Below are positions 35,456 through 47,530 of a DNA stretch of 64,000 bases, in pieces. The notes under the pieces are model-generated. The model made no database searches, was not told the DNA's origin, and saw only the letters and a list, made by a program, of their open reading frames with translations. The stretch comes from Nageia nagi (taxonomy: Eukaryota; Pinophyta): NCBI GenBank assembly GCA_050084985.1, contig JBITNC010000001.1, forward strand, positions 194,804,001 through 194,868,000, given 5' to 3'. Positions within the stretch are counted from its first letter, which is position 1. Every line of letters starts with the position of its first letter. The translations under genes and the position numbers were made by a program.

Positions 35456-36670
35456 ATGAATTTCCCATTAGCTAGAGTAGTAACTCGTACCTTTGGTATT
35501 CAAGAATTACCTAATTGCTTCCAAGAGTTAGATTTAATTCAACTCAAAAATAATATCATTCCAAAAAGTTTACTCTCTTTTGAAAGACTATTTGATTTAA
35601 AAGATGTTCAAAAAGCCAAATATTTATCCATACAGAAAGAGAGCAATATTGAGCTAGAAGTATAACCTAGGCAATATATAAAGGTTGTATCATAGTGTTC
35701 TAATGAAGAAAAGAAAACCATATTTTAGATTTATCATCAATTTTCAAAAGTAATTACCTAGACTTATGATGATATGAAAATATATGAAAAAATATCATCT
35801 AACACACCATTAAGCTTGAACCGAAGAATAAACCATACAAGCAAAAATAAAGGCCAATCAACCCAAAAATAGAAGAGGCCATGAAGTAATAATTGATTAA
35901 ACTACTTAATTAAAAAAATATTTATCCCATTAAGCATTCTTCTTGGGTTACAAATCTAGTTCCAGTTAGAAAGAAGATTGGGGAGATTAGATTATGTAGA
36001 TTTCAAAAATTTGAACCAATTATCTCTAAAAGATAATTATCCTCTTCCTCTCATGGAACAAATTTTGCATACAGTAGCTAGAACTTTCTACTTTTCAATG
36101 ATTGATGGCTACTCAAGATTCAACCAAATATGGGTAAAATATGAAGACTAGTACAAAATTACGTTCACGAATAAATGAGGGATGTTTGCTTTTTAGAAGA
36201 TGCCCTTTGGTCTTTCTAATGCAAGAGCTACTTTTCAGAGAGCTATGGACCATACATTTGGTGATGTGATAAACAAGACTATTCTATTCTATCTAGATGA
36301 TATCATAGTATTTTTCAAGAGTAGAGAAGATCACTTACAACATATTAGACAAGTGTTTGAAAAATATGTGGAGTTTTTGGATTTTAGTCAATCCCATAAA
36401 GTTTATTTTTATGGTTAACCAAAGAAAATTACTTGGACATATTATCTTAGAAAAGAGATTGGCAATTGATCTAGATAGATTGAAAGCTATTGAAACATTG
36501 CTACTCCCTTCCAAAAAGAAGGCCTTGCAATCATTCCTTGGTAAACTCAATTTTGTTAGAAAATTCATTAATGATTTTTTCAAAAATTGTATCTCTAATC
36601 ATTTCAATGATGAAAAAAGATGCTATATTTTCTTGGTTAGAATAAGAAAAGTAAACTTTTTAGTATAGCA
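35456..36670 (+). pseudogene. Gypsy reverse transcriptase relic with linker
   Basis: The linker (35456-35665 open frame) leads to YDDMKIYEK, LEPKNKPYKQK and RPINPKIEEA. The polymerase follows: SSWVTNLVPVRKKIGEIRLC, DFKNLNQLSLKDNYPLP, FSMIDGYSRFNQI (first catalytic Asp), MPFGLSNARATFQRAMD and FYLDDIIVF (intact YLDD box at about 36285-36310). After a frame change the thumb reads KLLGHIILEKRLAID and LQSFLGKLNFVRKFI. Copies of the catalytic residues survive, but the frame is broken several times. Confidence 0.92.
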
Positions 36671-36679
36671 AAAAGGCCA

Positions 36680-37295
36680 TAATAGAAGCTCCTATTTTAA
36701 AAAAATTTGATTTTTCAAAAGATTTAATTATGTATGCATATGGAGTAGAGAAAAGCATTACTACAATTGTAGCATAGAAAGATGGCTAGAAAGAAGAACA
36801 TCTGATTGCCTTTCATAGCTAAACACTACACTAACATCAGAAAAGGTATTCATTTATTGAAAAATAAGTGTTTTCCATAATGAAAGGCCTTAAAAAATTT
36901 AAGCATTATGTGTTCCACAACAAGATATTTGTATTTACTATTCAACCTAATGTGAAAAATTATGTCATACAAGGAGAATTGGGTGAAGGAAAAGCTAGTT
37001 AGATTACTAAGATAGCGGAATATGATGTAGAAATTAAACCAACTAGGCTTATCAGAGGTAGGGTTCTATGTGAAAATATAGCAAAAGCTTCATACATGAT
37101 TGCTATCATAGAGGATGAGCAACATGTTAATGAAGAAAGTGATTGGATAAAACAAACTATTTTTTATTTTCAAATTGGTAAATGTCCTAAATCTCTAGAT
37201 AGGTTTCAAAGAAGGAGATTAAGGCTACAAGCTTTAAAGTTTGTGATGATAGATGATAATATTTATAGAAAAACTTTGATCAAACCCTATTAATA
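36680..37295 (+). pseudogene. Classical RNase H remnant and connection domain
   Basis: Following the thumb, the plus strand gives IMYAYGVEKSITTIVA, EEHLIAFHS, QKRYSFIEK and FKHYVFHNKIFVFTIQP. This is the order of the classical gypsy RNase H (DASxxxxGAVL, SxxLxxxExNYSxxEKE, RHYLxG). The first Asp (usually in xTDAS) reads YAYG and the tDH position reads TIQP, so catalytic residues are lost while the Glu remains. The open frame at 37096-37293 is the connection to the integrase (SDWIKQTIFYFQIGKCP, RRRLRLQALKFVMIDDNIYR). Confidence 0.75.
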
Positions 37296-38135
37296 TGTTT
37301 AACTCATGATGAAGCTCAGAGAATATTACATGAATTTCATTATGGATTCTTTGGAGGAAATTATAGTGGACCAACTACTATAAAAAGGTATTACAAGTTG
37401 GGTACTATTGGCCTACCATATTTCAGTATTAATTCAAAATTACTTGAGAGTGTGACAAATGTGGTAGATTTGTGAGAAAAAAAAGCAAATAACTATGCCT
37501 CTTAAACCTATGATGGTTGAGGAACCTTTACAATAATGGGTTCTAGACTTCATTGGTATTATAGACCCTAATTTCTTAGCAAATCATAAGTTTATCTTGA
37601 CTATAATAAATTATTTTACAATATGGTCCTAATTACTCATTTTGGTATTCCATAAACTGTTATCTTAGATAATGGTCCTACCTTTATTGGAGCTAATTTG
37701 TTAGACTTTATTGCTCAGTACCAAATCTATTGGCTATTTTCTCCAAATTATTGCCCATATGGGAATAGGTTAGCTAAATCAACCAATAAGAACCTAATCC
37801 AGATCATCAAAAGAACAATTGAAAGGAATACTAGAAAATGGCATACATAGTTGGACTATGCATTATGGGTAGACATGATTAGTATCAAATCAACTATCAA
37901 GACATCCTTGTATGCATTAGTATATGGTAAAAGATATATATTGCTTACTCATCTTACGTTAATTGCACTAAAATGTTTGTAAGAACTAGAAGATTACGAC
38001 TTTGAATCATTGCAAGCAAGGTTTAATAAACTTATTAAGTTAGAAGAAGATCAGTAGCAGATAGTCAAGAAGTGGTTTGACAAGAAGAAGCTCGAGGTTG
38101 CAAGTAAAGGGAAGTCACTTATAGAATCAAGGAGA
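37296..38135 (+). pseudogene. Gypsy integrase relic
   Basis: The zinc-binding start is readable as LTHDEAQRILHEFHYGFFGG with the second His replaced by Asn, then YYKLGYYWP-like residues and ECDKCG. The core follows: VLDFIGIIDPNFLANHKFIL (first Asp) and IINYFTIW. A frame change then precedes the region LDYALWVDMISIKSTIKTSL, ALVYGKRY, FNKLIKLEEDQ and VKKWFDKKKLEVASKGKSL. Multiple stops are present. The last part matches the Tat/Athila style LVYG...LxxLEExR...KxxFDKK. Confidence 0.8.
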
Positions 38136-41100
38136 GATATGATGATTGATCATGGCCTAGCTTATTATGTTCCCTATAAATCATTCATTTTCCTTGAGTT
38201 ATTGTATGTTATTGCACTTAGGCATAGCCAACAGAGGTATGAGATAGTAGTTTTCAAAGACCAACAATGAGTATCTAGGTCAAAAATTGAACTAGTGTTA
38301 GATTACTCCCTTGATTCTATTATTCAAGCATTTGAGGTCTTGACTGATTGGACATTTCACATCAAAAAGTAGATTGAACTTAAGCATGAAAGGGATGATT
38401 TTTATAAGAATGATGATAAAATGTTGAACTAGATTGATGAAATGTATGAGGGGAGATCCATGAAGCTCATACAAAGCTATGGCATTGCCTCCTTTGAGAA
38501 GGTGCGAGATAGAAAGGTGTTGCAAGCATTGGATATCATTATTTGGAAGAAAAGCAAAATTGAAGCAAATGAATCCATGATGAGGATGGCTTAGAACATC
38601 ATAGAGGCCCATGTTTGCTATGAATTACCTACTTTTATCTCAAATGAGATAAGAAGAAGTGTTTTTAAAATTGAGAGATCAGATTTTAGACATTCATCTT
38701 ATCTTTGGTGGCTTTTGGTCCATCAAAACCTTGAGAAGTTTATGGAGGTAGGATTGCAAATTGAGCCTACTAGCATACCATTGGACCAGTTCTAATTTAA
38801 TTAAGGGTCCTAATATTGACCAAATTACATGGACCATACTATGAATTTATAAATAAATTTTATGTGATGATGGTAGGAATCTTGACAAGGAAGCCAACCC
38901 ATAGACTACGCAAGTCAATGATCCAAGAACTGTAAGGGGGGAATAATATAGGAGATTGGTACTTGTTGAAGGAATAGATTGTGATTATAAGGTATGGATA
39001 TTTTGAAAATTCCTTTTTTTATACATATGTAACTACCTAATTATATTCTATAGAAATGGGTAGGTAGCTATGCACTATAGAGACTAAGTATGGGTTCGAG
39101 GGTGATTTCAAACCCATGATAAATATGATAACTACTACTAAAAATTTTACTTTATTAGAAATAGGTTATAAAGTTAGTATAGCTGAGTTTATTGTACAAA
39201 ATTTTAAACTAGGCATGGAATAAGCCCCATGGATGTATGACCACCCAAGGGAAATAACAAAAATCATAAAATCAAATAAGAAATGCCCAACCTTTTCCCA
39301 TGAGCACATACCTCATGTGGAATATTTTGCAAATCAAAATAAGAAGGCAGTTGAGGTGTCCCCTAAATGGGAATTTGGAACCTTGAATAAGGCCTAGTTG
39401 GATCTTGAGGGAATTAAGAAATACAAAAACTAGGAGGTTAGATTGTAAGATTTTGTCTTGAACTTAGAGGTGCTAACCTAGTTGACAAATAAGTTGGGCT
39501 GGGGATCCAACAAAATTCATTATTTCACTAAATTTAGATTTGAATACAACACTAAAATTCATCATGTTGAAAAACATTATTTGATGAATTCAATTATGAC
39601 AAGTACTAAAAGGCCCAATATACAGAGGACCCTCTACTAGAAATAGGCTAGCCTCTTCCACCTAATTTTGAAGTAAATCAGTAAAAGGGACAAAAGGAAG
39701 AGAATTTGAAGAACCATATGGTTTGAAATAATTGATAAAGAAGAAATAATATCAATTTAATATAGCAACTACTTCATGGGATTCCTCTCTAAAGAAGAGA
39801 AGGACAATTCAAACCTTGGCATAATCATAATAGGTCCTAAAAAAGGAAGAGAAACTAGCAAAGAAGCCCAAGACTACGTAATCTCGGGCATCAAAGACCC
39901 CACCTCCAAAAGTTAGTCAAGAAATGTCAGAGGCTATTGCTAAGGAAACATAAATGTTTGATATTGAGGATACCTAGAGGCTCAAGTATAGATACTACCA
40001 CTCATTAAGAAGTCTCAAAAGCTATAAGAATTGAGATTTAGTAAGTTGGGGGTAATATTCTTTGTATGGGTGGTACCATAACACTTGAACCCAGAGGTAG
40101 AGTAGGTGATGATGATGAAAAATACAAGAAAAAGAATGACTCTGATCCAATAGATAAGGCTATTTAAGAGGAGAAGCTACTAGAGGAAGTAGAAGAGGAG
40201 ATTGAAATTGTATACTCAACCCCTATAAAGGTGCTAGAGCCCACATAGAAAACCTTAACATCTACTTTAGGTGTAAGTACACCCCAAAATTCTTTAATTC
40301 TATTTCCTATAACCTCATAAGAGGAGATTAAAAATATTGTTTCTATACAAATAGTGGAGACCATTGATTAGACAACTTTTGTTAATAAGCCTCTTATGCA
40401 CCTTGAGAAATAATTAAGGGTTTTGAGTAAAGTTATAGAGATAAGAGATATTAAGATTGGCCAAATATCTTTCAAATAAGGACAACTAGAGATTGCTCCC
40501 ATATCTATTATAAATATAAATATGTAGAGTGCTCCAACTATAGAACAATCAAGAATCATTGTAAATACTTCCATGGTAGCTGGTAAGAGTCTCTAATCTA
40601 TGGAGACTAAGATAGATAGATTAAATACAAATATAGATCAATATAAAAAGGACTACTCCATTAAAGATAAAATAGTTACAAGGTTATAAAATGAAAATAA
40701 AATTTTGCTTGAAAAACTTGACAAGTAGAAGTCAAAATTTGAAAAGTGCTTGGTAGAAAACAAAACTAAGCTAGATAATGCAAAACAAATTGATACAAGA
40801 TCTTAAATCTAAATCTATAGTTATATATGGCCAAAGGGACAAACAAATTGAGGTTGAATTGTAAATAGTAGTAGAAGCTAACAAAGTGCTTACTAATGAT
40901 AATACAAAGCTATTGTTGTTTATAAAAATCTTCAAGAAGTCTCTAGTGGACTAGATTGGAGAAAAGATGATAAGTTTGTCACACTTACATTTGTTAAAAA
41001 ATTATACAGAACAAGCCATCTAGCAATTCACTAATCAAATTGCTCTTCATAAATTAGATCTATATGTACCAAGGTTAGTACTTGAAAGAATGTAGAGCCA

Positions 41101-41690
41101 GTTGAGAGCCATCATAGAAAGAGATGTAGCTACTATTACTCCTAGGATAAGAAAACCATTTTTAAAGAGAGCTTAGGATATCTACAAACTCCAAAATTTG
41201 GTGTTGAATATAGAGATCAATAGGCACTAGCTCAAAATAGAGATTGGCTTTATTAATAAATTCTTTCATTCTTTAATAGAATTAAAATATCCTAAATTAT
41301 GGGAGCAAGATGTACAGGGTAGTGCTGCTAGATGGGTGGCTAATACCATTCAATTTCTTAAATAATATTTTTTTTGAGAAGCAAATATTATACCTACAAC
41401 AAATAAATGACCTTGCTTAGGAGGCAATTATGATATTCTTACATCCTAGGAGGTTAAAGAATATGCTAATAAGGTTCAGAGCAGATAGTGTGAAAATACA
41501 AGCCTCCTCTATTTTATCTAAAGATGATTATAGGGAATTGAAGGATTTAAATAAGAAGATTCAAGGCTTCCTCCCTGCAAAGCTAATTCCACCACCTGAG
41601 ATTCCTACAAAATCTTCATCTAGACAAGCTATTGAAAGCAACAAGTAGAGGGTTCTATTCTCTAGTAGGTGAAGACCTTGAGAGCAACCA
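38136..41690 (+). pseudogene. Accessory coding region between integrase and 3' LTR, function unknown
   Basis: About 3.5 kb of decayed but readable plus-strand coding. Readable pieces include AYYVPYKSFIFLELLYVIAL (38155), NEIRRSVFKIERSDFRHSSY (38643) with LWWLLVHQNLEKFMEVGLQI following, AVEVSPKWEFGTLNKA (39350), LTNKLGWGSNKIHYFTKFRF (39480), YFMGFLSKEEKD and IIIIGPKKGRETSKEAQDY (39770-39880). An acidic stretch EEVEEEIEIVYSTP (40180) and a likely coiled coil near 40640-40800 (MVAGKS, NENKILLEKLDK) follow. The end contains ELKDLNKKIQGFLPAKLIPP (41537). The phrasing is that of a conserved protein, not random DNA. I do not recognise the family. Minus-strand frames here (38298, 40164, 40368) are shadows. 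Confidence 0.5.
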
Positions 41691-41696
41691 CAAGAT

Positions 41697-43617
41697 TGTA
41701 TTCTTTCAAAATTACTCTTTGAAAATAGGGTAATATTTTGGTATTCTTTATTCTTTCATTCATTTTGATAAATCTTTCTTAATTCTCACTTCCTTTTCCC
41801 CCTTTCATATGTACTTAGCCTTTTTGTCAAAATTGAGTCAAGTCTAAAGAGTTCTAGGTATTGTCAGTAGTCTGAGTATTGCTTATATGTGTGTTAGTTT
41901 TAAATATTTTTTTCTTAAAAGGTCTAACTGCTATCTAATGGGCATTGTAGTAAGTACCAAAAATTAGTATTAGTCAATTTAGTTATTTCTTCAATAACTA
42001 TGTATATAAAAAGAGTCATAGGTTATAGAAATTGTTTCTAAGTCATGTTTGGGAACAAATGTACTATGTCCAAGTAGTATTGTAATATGTAAGGGAAGTA
42101 AGTTTCTAAGTAAAATTATAGGAGTTATTATGCCTAAAAGTTTGGGTATTATTTATATCACTAGCAAGTGATGTCATAGAGCCCACCAATTTTCAGAAGG
42201 AAGTCTTTATTTAACATCAAAAATTCATGGGGAGTATTGCAAGGAGATATAATAGAACCCATTGATTTTGAGTGATGAAGTCACTATTTATGTATGATAT
42301 CATCAGGTCTCAACATAATCAATAGTGGAAACTATCTCATCCAGTGGGAGATACTTCATGAAAATAACTAAATAAAGCTTACATCACAAATTTTGGCCAA
42401 ACTCAATGGGTCCTAAGATAATAAGTAGCAGAAAGTACCATATTCAATGAGAGATATTTCATAAAGGTAATTAAGTAGAACCCATTGATTTTGAATGATG
42501 ATGTCAACTTTTTTCCTAAAATTGATGGGTGTTAAGTGAAGCTTGACCATCATTAGAGCCCACTGAAGAGAAACAAAACCTATCAGATAGGAGGAATAAT
42601 GGGTAGGGAGGAACACTTGGATCCACTTGATCATGAGTGTTTGACCCTCAAAGCTTTGTTAATGTGTTGAACATGACTCATTTCCACATGATAATAGTAG
42701 TTCCTCCTAGGCCTTTAATGATAAACTAGTCATTTTCTTCATTATTCCATGTGACCAGAAGTTAGAATACTTATCATTAATTATTGCAAAGAAGTAGGTT
42801 GCTATTGATAGAATACAGTGCCTAATCGTACCAATTAGCCTATAGATAATGCATCTTCAATTAGCTATAGACTCAAGAGAATGCAGTCAATGATAGATAA
42901 GGAGGATTATGGCTCAACAAGTACAATGACTTAGAAATTTCAAAATCCTATGCCTTAACATTGATTGTACTTGTTCATTGTGTAATCTAACACACTTGTA
43001 ATCATAATTGTATATTTGTGAATATTTTTTTGAACTATTTTTAATTAGAAAGAGTAGTTATGTATATTAATGGTAAATAACCCCCCAATGGAGAAGGAAA
43101 ATGTATAAATAGTGGACTGTTGTAAGTCTAAAGGGTTGAACATTTTAGGAAATTTGCCCAAGCTTATAAGATACTTTCATATATGATAATGCAAATTGAT
43201 AATTCTTTGCTTGTTGCAACATGTGGTTGTCTGTTACACTTTGTGAATGTTATTTATGAAGTACGATCTTAAGTTATGGATATGTATTATGTTTACAAGA
43301 CCCAAAGATTAAGATAGTTTACTATTCTTGATCTTGGCTATAGATTATTTCTTATGCTATAATGCTTGGGTTATATAGTTTTAGTATGTATTTTAGTTTA
43401 ATATGTTCATCACTTTCCTATTACTCTTAAACTTTTATATCTCTTTCCTATTACTTTTAACCTTTACAATAGATAGGAACTAGCATATAACTCAAAGATT
43501 GAGTAGAAAATCTGCATGAGTGCATCCCCACTACCTTCTTCTCTCTCAAGGATCCTACTATTATGGGCAATGGAGAACTCGACTAGACTAAACCCTTAAG
43601 ATTACATTATACCGATT
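41697..43617 (+). repeat. 3' LTR of the Tat-like element
   Basis: It matches the 5' LTR from TGTATTCTTTC through ACTAGACTAAACCCTTAAG. It is longer by about 359 bp because of a segment at 42609-42967 missing from the 5' copy. The hairpin unit corresponding to 31766-31815 is partly deleted here (near 42380-42410). The two LTRs differ often, so the insertion is old. Confidence 0.85.
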
Positions 43618-44053
43618 AACACTGAATTAAAAAATTTAATAAAATAATTTTAAAATTAAAATTTCAATATAATTTAAAACATCTAATTTTTTAACCCTTA
43701 TATCCAAATTTTTTTTAGCCATCCTCTTCTAACCTAAATTTTTTACCCCCCCTAACATAAATGTTTTCAACATACAACTTCTAACATAAATTATTAAACC
43801 ATCAATGCCCCCTAACCTAATTTTTTAACCCCCCTATTTAACCAAAAAACTTTAACTCAATATTTTTAACCTAAATTTTTATATTTTAGTAATTTTAATG
43901 TTTTTTGGTTTTTAAATACATTTTAATATTTTTAAATATATTTTTTTAAGATTTATAGAGATTTTTTTTGTTTTAAATTATTGATTTTAATGTAAAAGGT
44001 ATTATTTATTATATGTTTATTAATGTGTTATTTATTTTATATATTTAGATATC
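43618..44053. other. AT-rich upstream region with repeated CCTAACATAAAT words
   Basis: It contains repeated words such as TTCTAACCTAAATTTTTT, CCCCCCTAACATAAATG and CCCCCTAACC. These resemble phrases near 63.9-64.0 kb. It lies immediately upstream of the putative first exon at 44054. Confidence 0.4.
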
Positions 44054-45462
44054 ATGAGTAGTGAAGAGGATGAGAGGAGGAGGTCCATTGATGAAAAAGA
44101 GAAAAGAAACAATCAACTGCACTTGATGTTGAAAAAAAAATATTCGTAAGTATTAATATGTACTATTTTAGTACCAATTTATTTTCTCTAATGCTACTTA
44201 TTTCATAAGATAAATAATATTATTTATTTAATTTTTTTACAGATGAGAACACTTAAGCAAGTGTTGAAATAAGTAAAATATTAATGAAAAAATAAATGGA
44301 AAGGATGCAAGTGCATCTAGTCACAACTAATGTACTAGCACATCATCGTCTCCAACCACTCCAGGTGGTAATATTTTTACATGATTTAAATTTTAAAAAA
44401 TATTTTAATTATTATTATTTTTTCATTTACTATTCATTTTGTTTAAAAATTAATTAAAAATATGTTTGAGGTGATATGAGTGTTGAAACTGTAGAGTCAG
44501 TGAATCAAGAACCCCCTACCTTCTTCACATATATCGGTTCATTTGGAGTTGAGATAAGAGTGAAACTAGATAGTTAAGTAATTGAGGATGAAGTGGGTAT
44601 GTAAAATCAATACAATTATATTTGAAAATGAATACATTGAAATATATATTTGTAATATGATAATTTACCCTTAGTTTTAAATATTTTACAAGGAATATTT
44701 TTTATGACCATTTAAGGAAGTATGCATGCACTGTTTTTGCAAAGGTCTTATATGTTGATTAGAAATGTCAAGATGAAAGTAGTACATTTTTTTATGTTAT
44801 TATTAATAATATTTTAAAAAAACAAATCCTATTTTCTAAAAAAAATAAAACTAGTTTTTATAAGTATGTATTTTGCAGCTAAAAGAAAATTTATTAGTGC
44901 TCTTAGAGGAGATTTTGGAGATAGGTTTGCTTCAAAGTTTGCATTAAGTAGGGTAGGAAGGATCTTCAATTGGAGGAGAGACTATTTAAGGTGTTTAATA
45001 AAGAATCTACCCCCATTTGAGTGTTATCATTACCATAAGAAGGCCGATTGTGATCCAAAAGTGTAGAAACAATTAGTGGCAAAAGTCAATGCATATGAGG
45101 AGAATTAGGTAGCAACACAAAAATCCTCACAACAATAAAAAGATTCATGGGTAAATGGATTTTTTAGATCATTTTTCATGGGTACACATCATATGGGTTC
45201 AACATGACAGCTAGGGTTGGATGCCAAGTTTGTAAGTATACTAATTTAATGATTTCTTTAATATTTATAATTCACATAATTAAATATTTATTAATATTTT
45301 AAATTTTTTTATAGTTATCTAGATATAACCACCTTCCAACAAATCAAGAAACAAAATATGGACTCAAAGAAGGTTTTGCAAAACTTGTTGAAAAGGCGGA
45401 TACCAAAATGATAAGCAAGTTTGAAAACCTTACGTGCTTTAAATTAATTAATTATATTTAAT
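44054..45462 (+). pseudogene. Multi-exon gene relic, possibly a CACTA second gene (Transposase_24-like)
   Basis: Exons with good splice borders: 44054-44145 (MSSEEDERRRSIDEKEKRNN, donor GTAAGT); 44243-44364 (Ser/Thr-rich, TSTSSSPTTPG); 44471-44596 (GDMSVETVESVNQEPPTFF, in frame across the junction). Next comes about 44692-44790 (NIFYDHLRKYACTVFAKVL). The main exon is 44878-45231 (KRKFISALRGDFGDRFASKF, RIFNWRRDYLRCLIKNLPPF, ADCDPKV, KSSQQ, MGTHHMGST), ending in a GTAAGT donor. A final piece is 45315-45462 (YNHLPTNQETKYGLKEGF). The order basic fold, LKNxxPP, W/KxLV, H-GS resembles Transposase_24-type plant genes, but the match is by eye. Several internal stops are present. A later exon may lie at 63502-63599. 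Confidence 0.45.
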
Positions 45463-46105
45463 TTTTAAATGTTAATATATGTTTTACATTTTTTACTTAG
45501 TGTTAAAAATGTTAACTTAGGGGATTTAAGTGTTTGTATTTTTACAAGGGTTCAAGGTTTAGGGTTTATGGGGTTAGGGTTTAGGGGCTTAAGGGTTTTA
45601 AGGGTTTAGGGTATATGATTTTTAGGTATTAAGGTTTTAAAATTTTGAGAAACATTTTTACGCTTAAGTTAGTAAAAAATTAAGTTATGTTACAACTTGG
45701 GTTAGACTTAAGTTAATAAAATCTCAATTAATTTCTTAAAAATATCACTTAGGCTAGTAAAAAAGAACTAAAAAGATAATGAAAATCAATCCTACAAGAT
45801 TGTGTCCATCGATCTTTGACCAATGATATTAACTATCATCCTAAGAACCAAAAATAAAATATAAAATTATGTCTAAGCTTAATTATCAATCACCCCATGC
45901 AGTAACAATATTGAAAAATATATGAGCTCCTAATTATCATTAATTTTTAAATCATACAATATATTGTATATGATTCCATATCTAAATATATATATGTGCA
46001 TGTACACTAACCTTAACCCTAACCCTTAAATCATAACCATAACCCTAAAAATTTAACTCAGATCAAACTTTTGGTTAGTAAAAAATTAACTTATATTAGA
46101 TTTAC
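45463..46105. repeat. Intron-like stretch with telomere-like array and first copy of direct repeat A
   Basis: A GGGTTTAGGG/TTTAGGG array fills 45545-45660. Repeat A (about 45781-46105) follows. It reads GATCTTTGACCAATGATATT, AAGCTTAATTATCAATCACC and CCATGCAGTAACAATA, and ends with CCCTAACCCTTAAATC and a copy of AGATCAAACTTTTGGTTAG. A second copy lies at 62947-63330. Confidence 0.75.
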
Positions 46106-46106
46106 T

Positions 46107-46313
46107 AGGTTTAAAGGTTTAGGGTTTTAGGGGTTTAAGGGTTTAAAAGTTTAGGATTTAGGGGTTTATAATTTAGGGTGTATGGTTTAAAATTTTATGA
46201 TTTAGAATTTTATTATTTTAGGGAATTTAGGGTTTTAACATTCAAAGTTTAGGGTTCAAGGCCACCTTAAGGGTTTTAGGTATAATGTTTTAAGGGTTTA
46301 AGAGCAAGGATAT
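46107..46313 (+). repeat. TTTAGGG-like array, left part, interrupted by a copia insertion
   Basis: GGTTTAGGGTTTTAGGGGTTTAAGG phrases run up to the copia LTR at 46314. Before the two copia insertions it would have joined the segments at 54922-55443 and 62698-62945. Confidence 0.75.
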
Positions 46314-46805
46314 TGAAAGAGTTGAACTATAACATAAGCAACTCTAAACTCCCAAGATCACATGAAAGCTCACAAATCACATCTAAATAACTCACAAAAC
46401 AATCTATAACTTAAGATGTAAGTGGTTCTTCCAACAAGGAGTACATCCATTAACTAGATCTCACTTCATTCATAAATATGAACTCTTACAATCCTTCTAA
46501 ATTCATATCCTAAACACTATCTTTTAGCATAATTTTACTTCATAACTTGGCATTTGATCCAAAGAGAGAGATTTTTATTTATAGGCCAAAATCCCTCTTT
46601 GGATCACCTTTTTACCCAATGTAAAAAAGCATGACATGCACATCCTTTTACCTAAGGGGCATGCTCATGACATGGAGTGTAAGATAAGTTACATTATCAT
46701 ATTTACTTAAATACTTAAGGTATCAAATGATACCCTTAAGTATTAGTGAACTTACATAGAATATTATTACAAAACTTTTATAATAATAAATTATACATTC
46801 CAACA
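46314..46805 (-). repeat. 3' LTR of the minus-strand copia element
   Basis: On the plus strand it begins TGAAAGAGTTGAACTATAAC and ends CATTCCAACA. It matches the 5' LTR at 54424 word for word over long stretches (AACTAGATCTCACTTCATTC). It contains the LTR TATA box TATAAATA (minus strand, 46576-46583). Confidence 0.9.
46576..46583 (-). promoter_or_regulatory. TATA box in copia 3' LTR
   Basis: TATAAATA on the minus strand, at the same LTR position as in the other three copia LTRs of the window (54692-54700, 55666-55674, 62420-62428). Confidence 0.6.
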
Positions 46806-46817
46806 CTCCCCCTTAAT
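46806..46817 (-). other. Polypurine tract of the minus-strand copia element
   Basis: The minus strand reads ATTAAGGGGGAG immediately before the LTR start TGTTGGAATG. Confidence 0.85.
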
Positions 46818-47530
46818 GCAATATTAGTATACAGTGAATAAAAGAGAAGAAAGAGAGAGAGTAAGAGAGTCCACCTCCATATAGATACAATGGAGATAAG
46901 AAATTTTTACATATTTGTGAAACAAAAAAAATCTAGTTTAAGACTCACTACTTTTCCAAATACAATCATTAATCATAACTAGTGTCAATGTATATGTAGT
47001 AGTCATCCAACTGGAAGCCATGAAGAATCTTCAAGAGCCTACACATCTGAAGTAAGCAACCTGCAATCTAAAAAGAACTTGCAAGTCATAAGCAACTCTA
47101 ATAACAAGATCAATTAGTTGCAACATATTCATATCAACAAGTATATATGAATCAAACAAATGCCATCATAAACTAATTAATGGTGCACTATAAGTCATCA
47201 TAAATATGCGAAACCAATACTCATAGTTACCTATTATATACAAAATATGTGTTGATTATCATTACAAAATAGAGTATGCACATATGAGTTCCTCACATAT
47301 GGATAACTAAATAGTGCTAAAAGACACACAAGAGTTTCGTACATATGGATAATTGAATAGTGCTATATTAGCCAATCTTCTTGCTCTAAAAATTTGTATA
47401 GCAAGTTCCTCACATAGAGCGAACTTACAATGAAGGTGTATAATAAAATCAACACTATATAACATAAAATTATCCTAAGGTTGAAGTTTTCATCATAAAC
47501 ATGAATTCAATATAATAATGCAAACTTTAG
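46818..47530 (-). other. 3' untranslated region of the copia element with CATATG repeats
   Basis: Non-coding. Near 47280-47420 it carries repeated phrases GAGTTCCTCACATATGGATA / TCGTACATATGGATAATTG. These are the counterpart of the clearer tandem series at 61541-61735 in the plus-strand copy. Confidence 0.7.

Larger units (their letters stand above)
31091..43617 (+). mobile_element. Ty3/gypsy LTR retrotransposon, probable Tat lineage, decayed
   Basis: It has two long LTRs (31091 to about 32690, and 41697 to about 43617), both starting TGTATTCTTTC. Between them, in order: gag, protease, an extra RNase H, reverse transcriptase, a degenerate classical RNase H, integrase and a 3.5 kb accessory region. 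Stops and frameshifts occur throughout, so it cannot move itself. An additional archaeal-type RNase H is known from the plant Tat lineage. The exact right LTR edges and target duplication could not be fixed: the left flank ends ATAAT and the right flank has no clear match. Its neighbours on both sides fit the CACTA interior, so it probably inserted there. Confidence 0.85.

Noticed and set aside
36335-36583. 82-codon minus-strand frame
   Set aside because: Antisense to the reverse transcriptase thumb region of the Tat-like element.
40164-40574. Minus-strand Ser/Ile-rich frames
   Set aside because: They are shadows of the acidic plus-strand accessory region of the Tat-like element.
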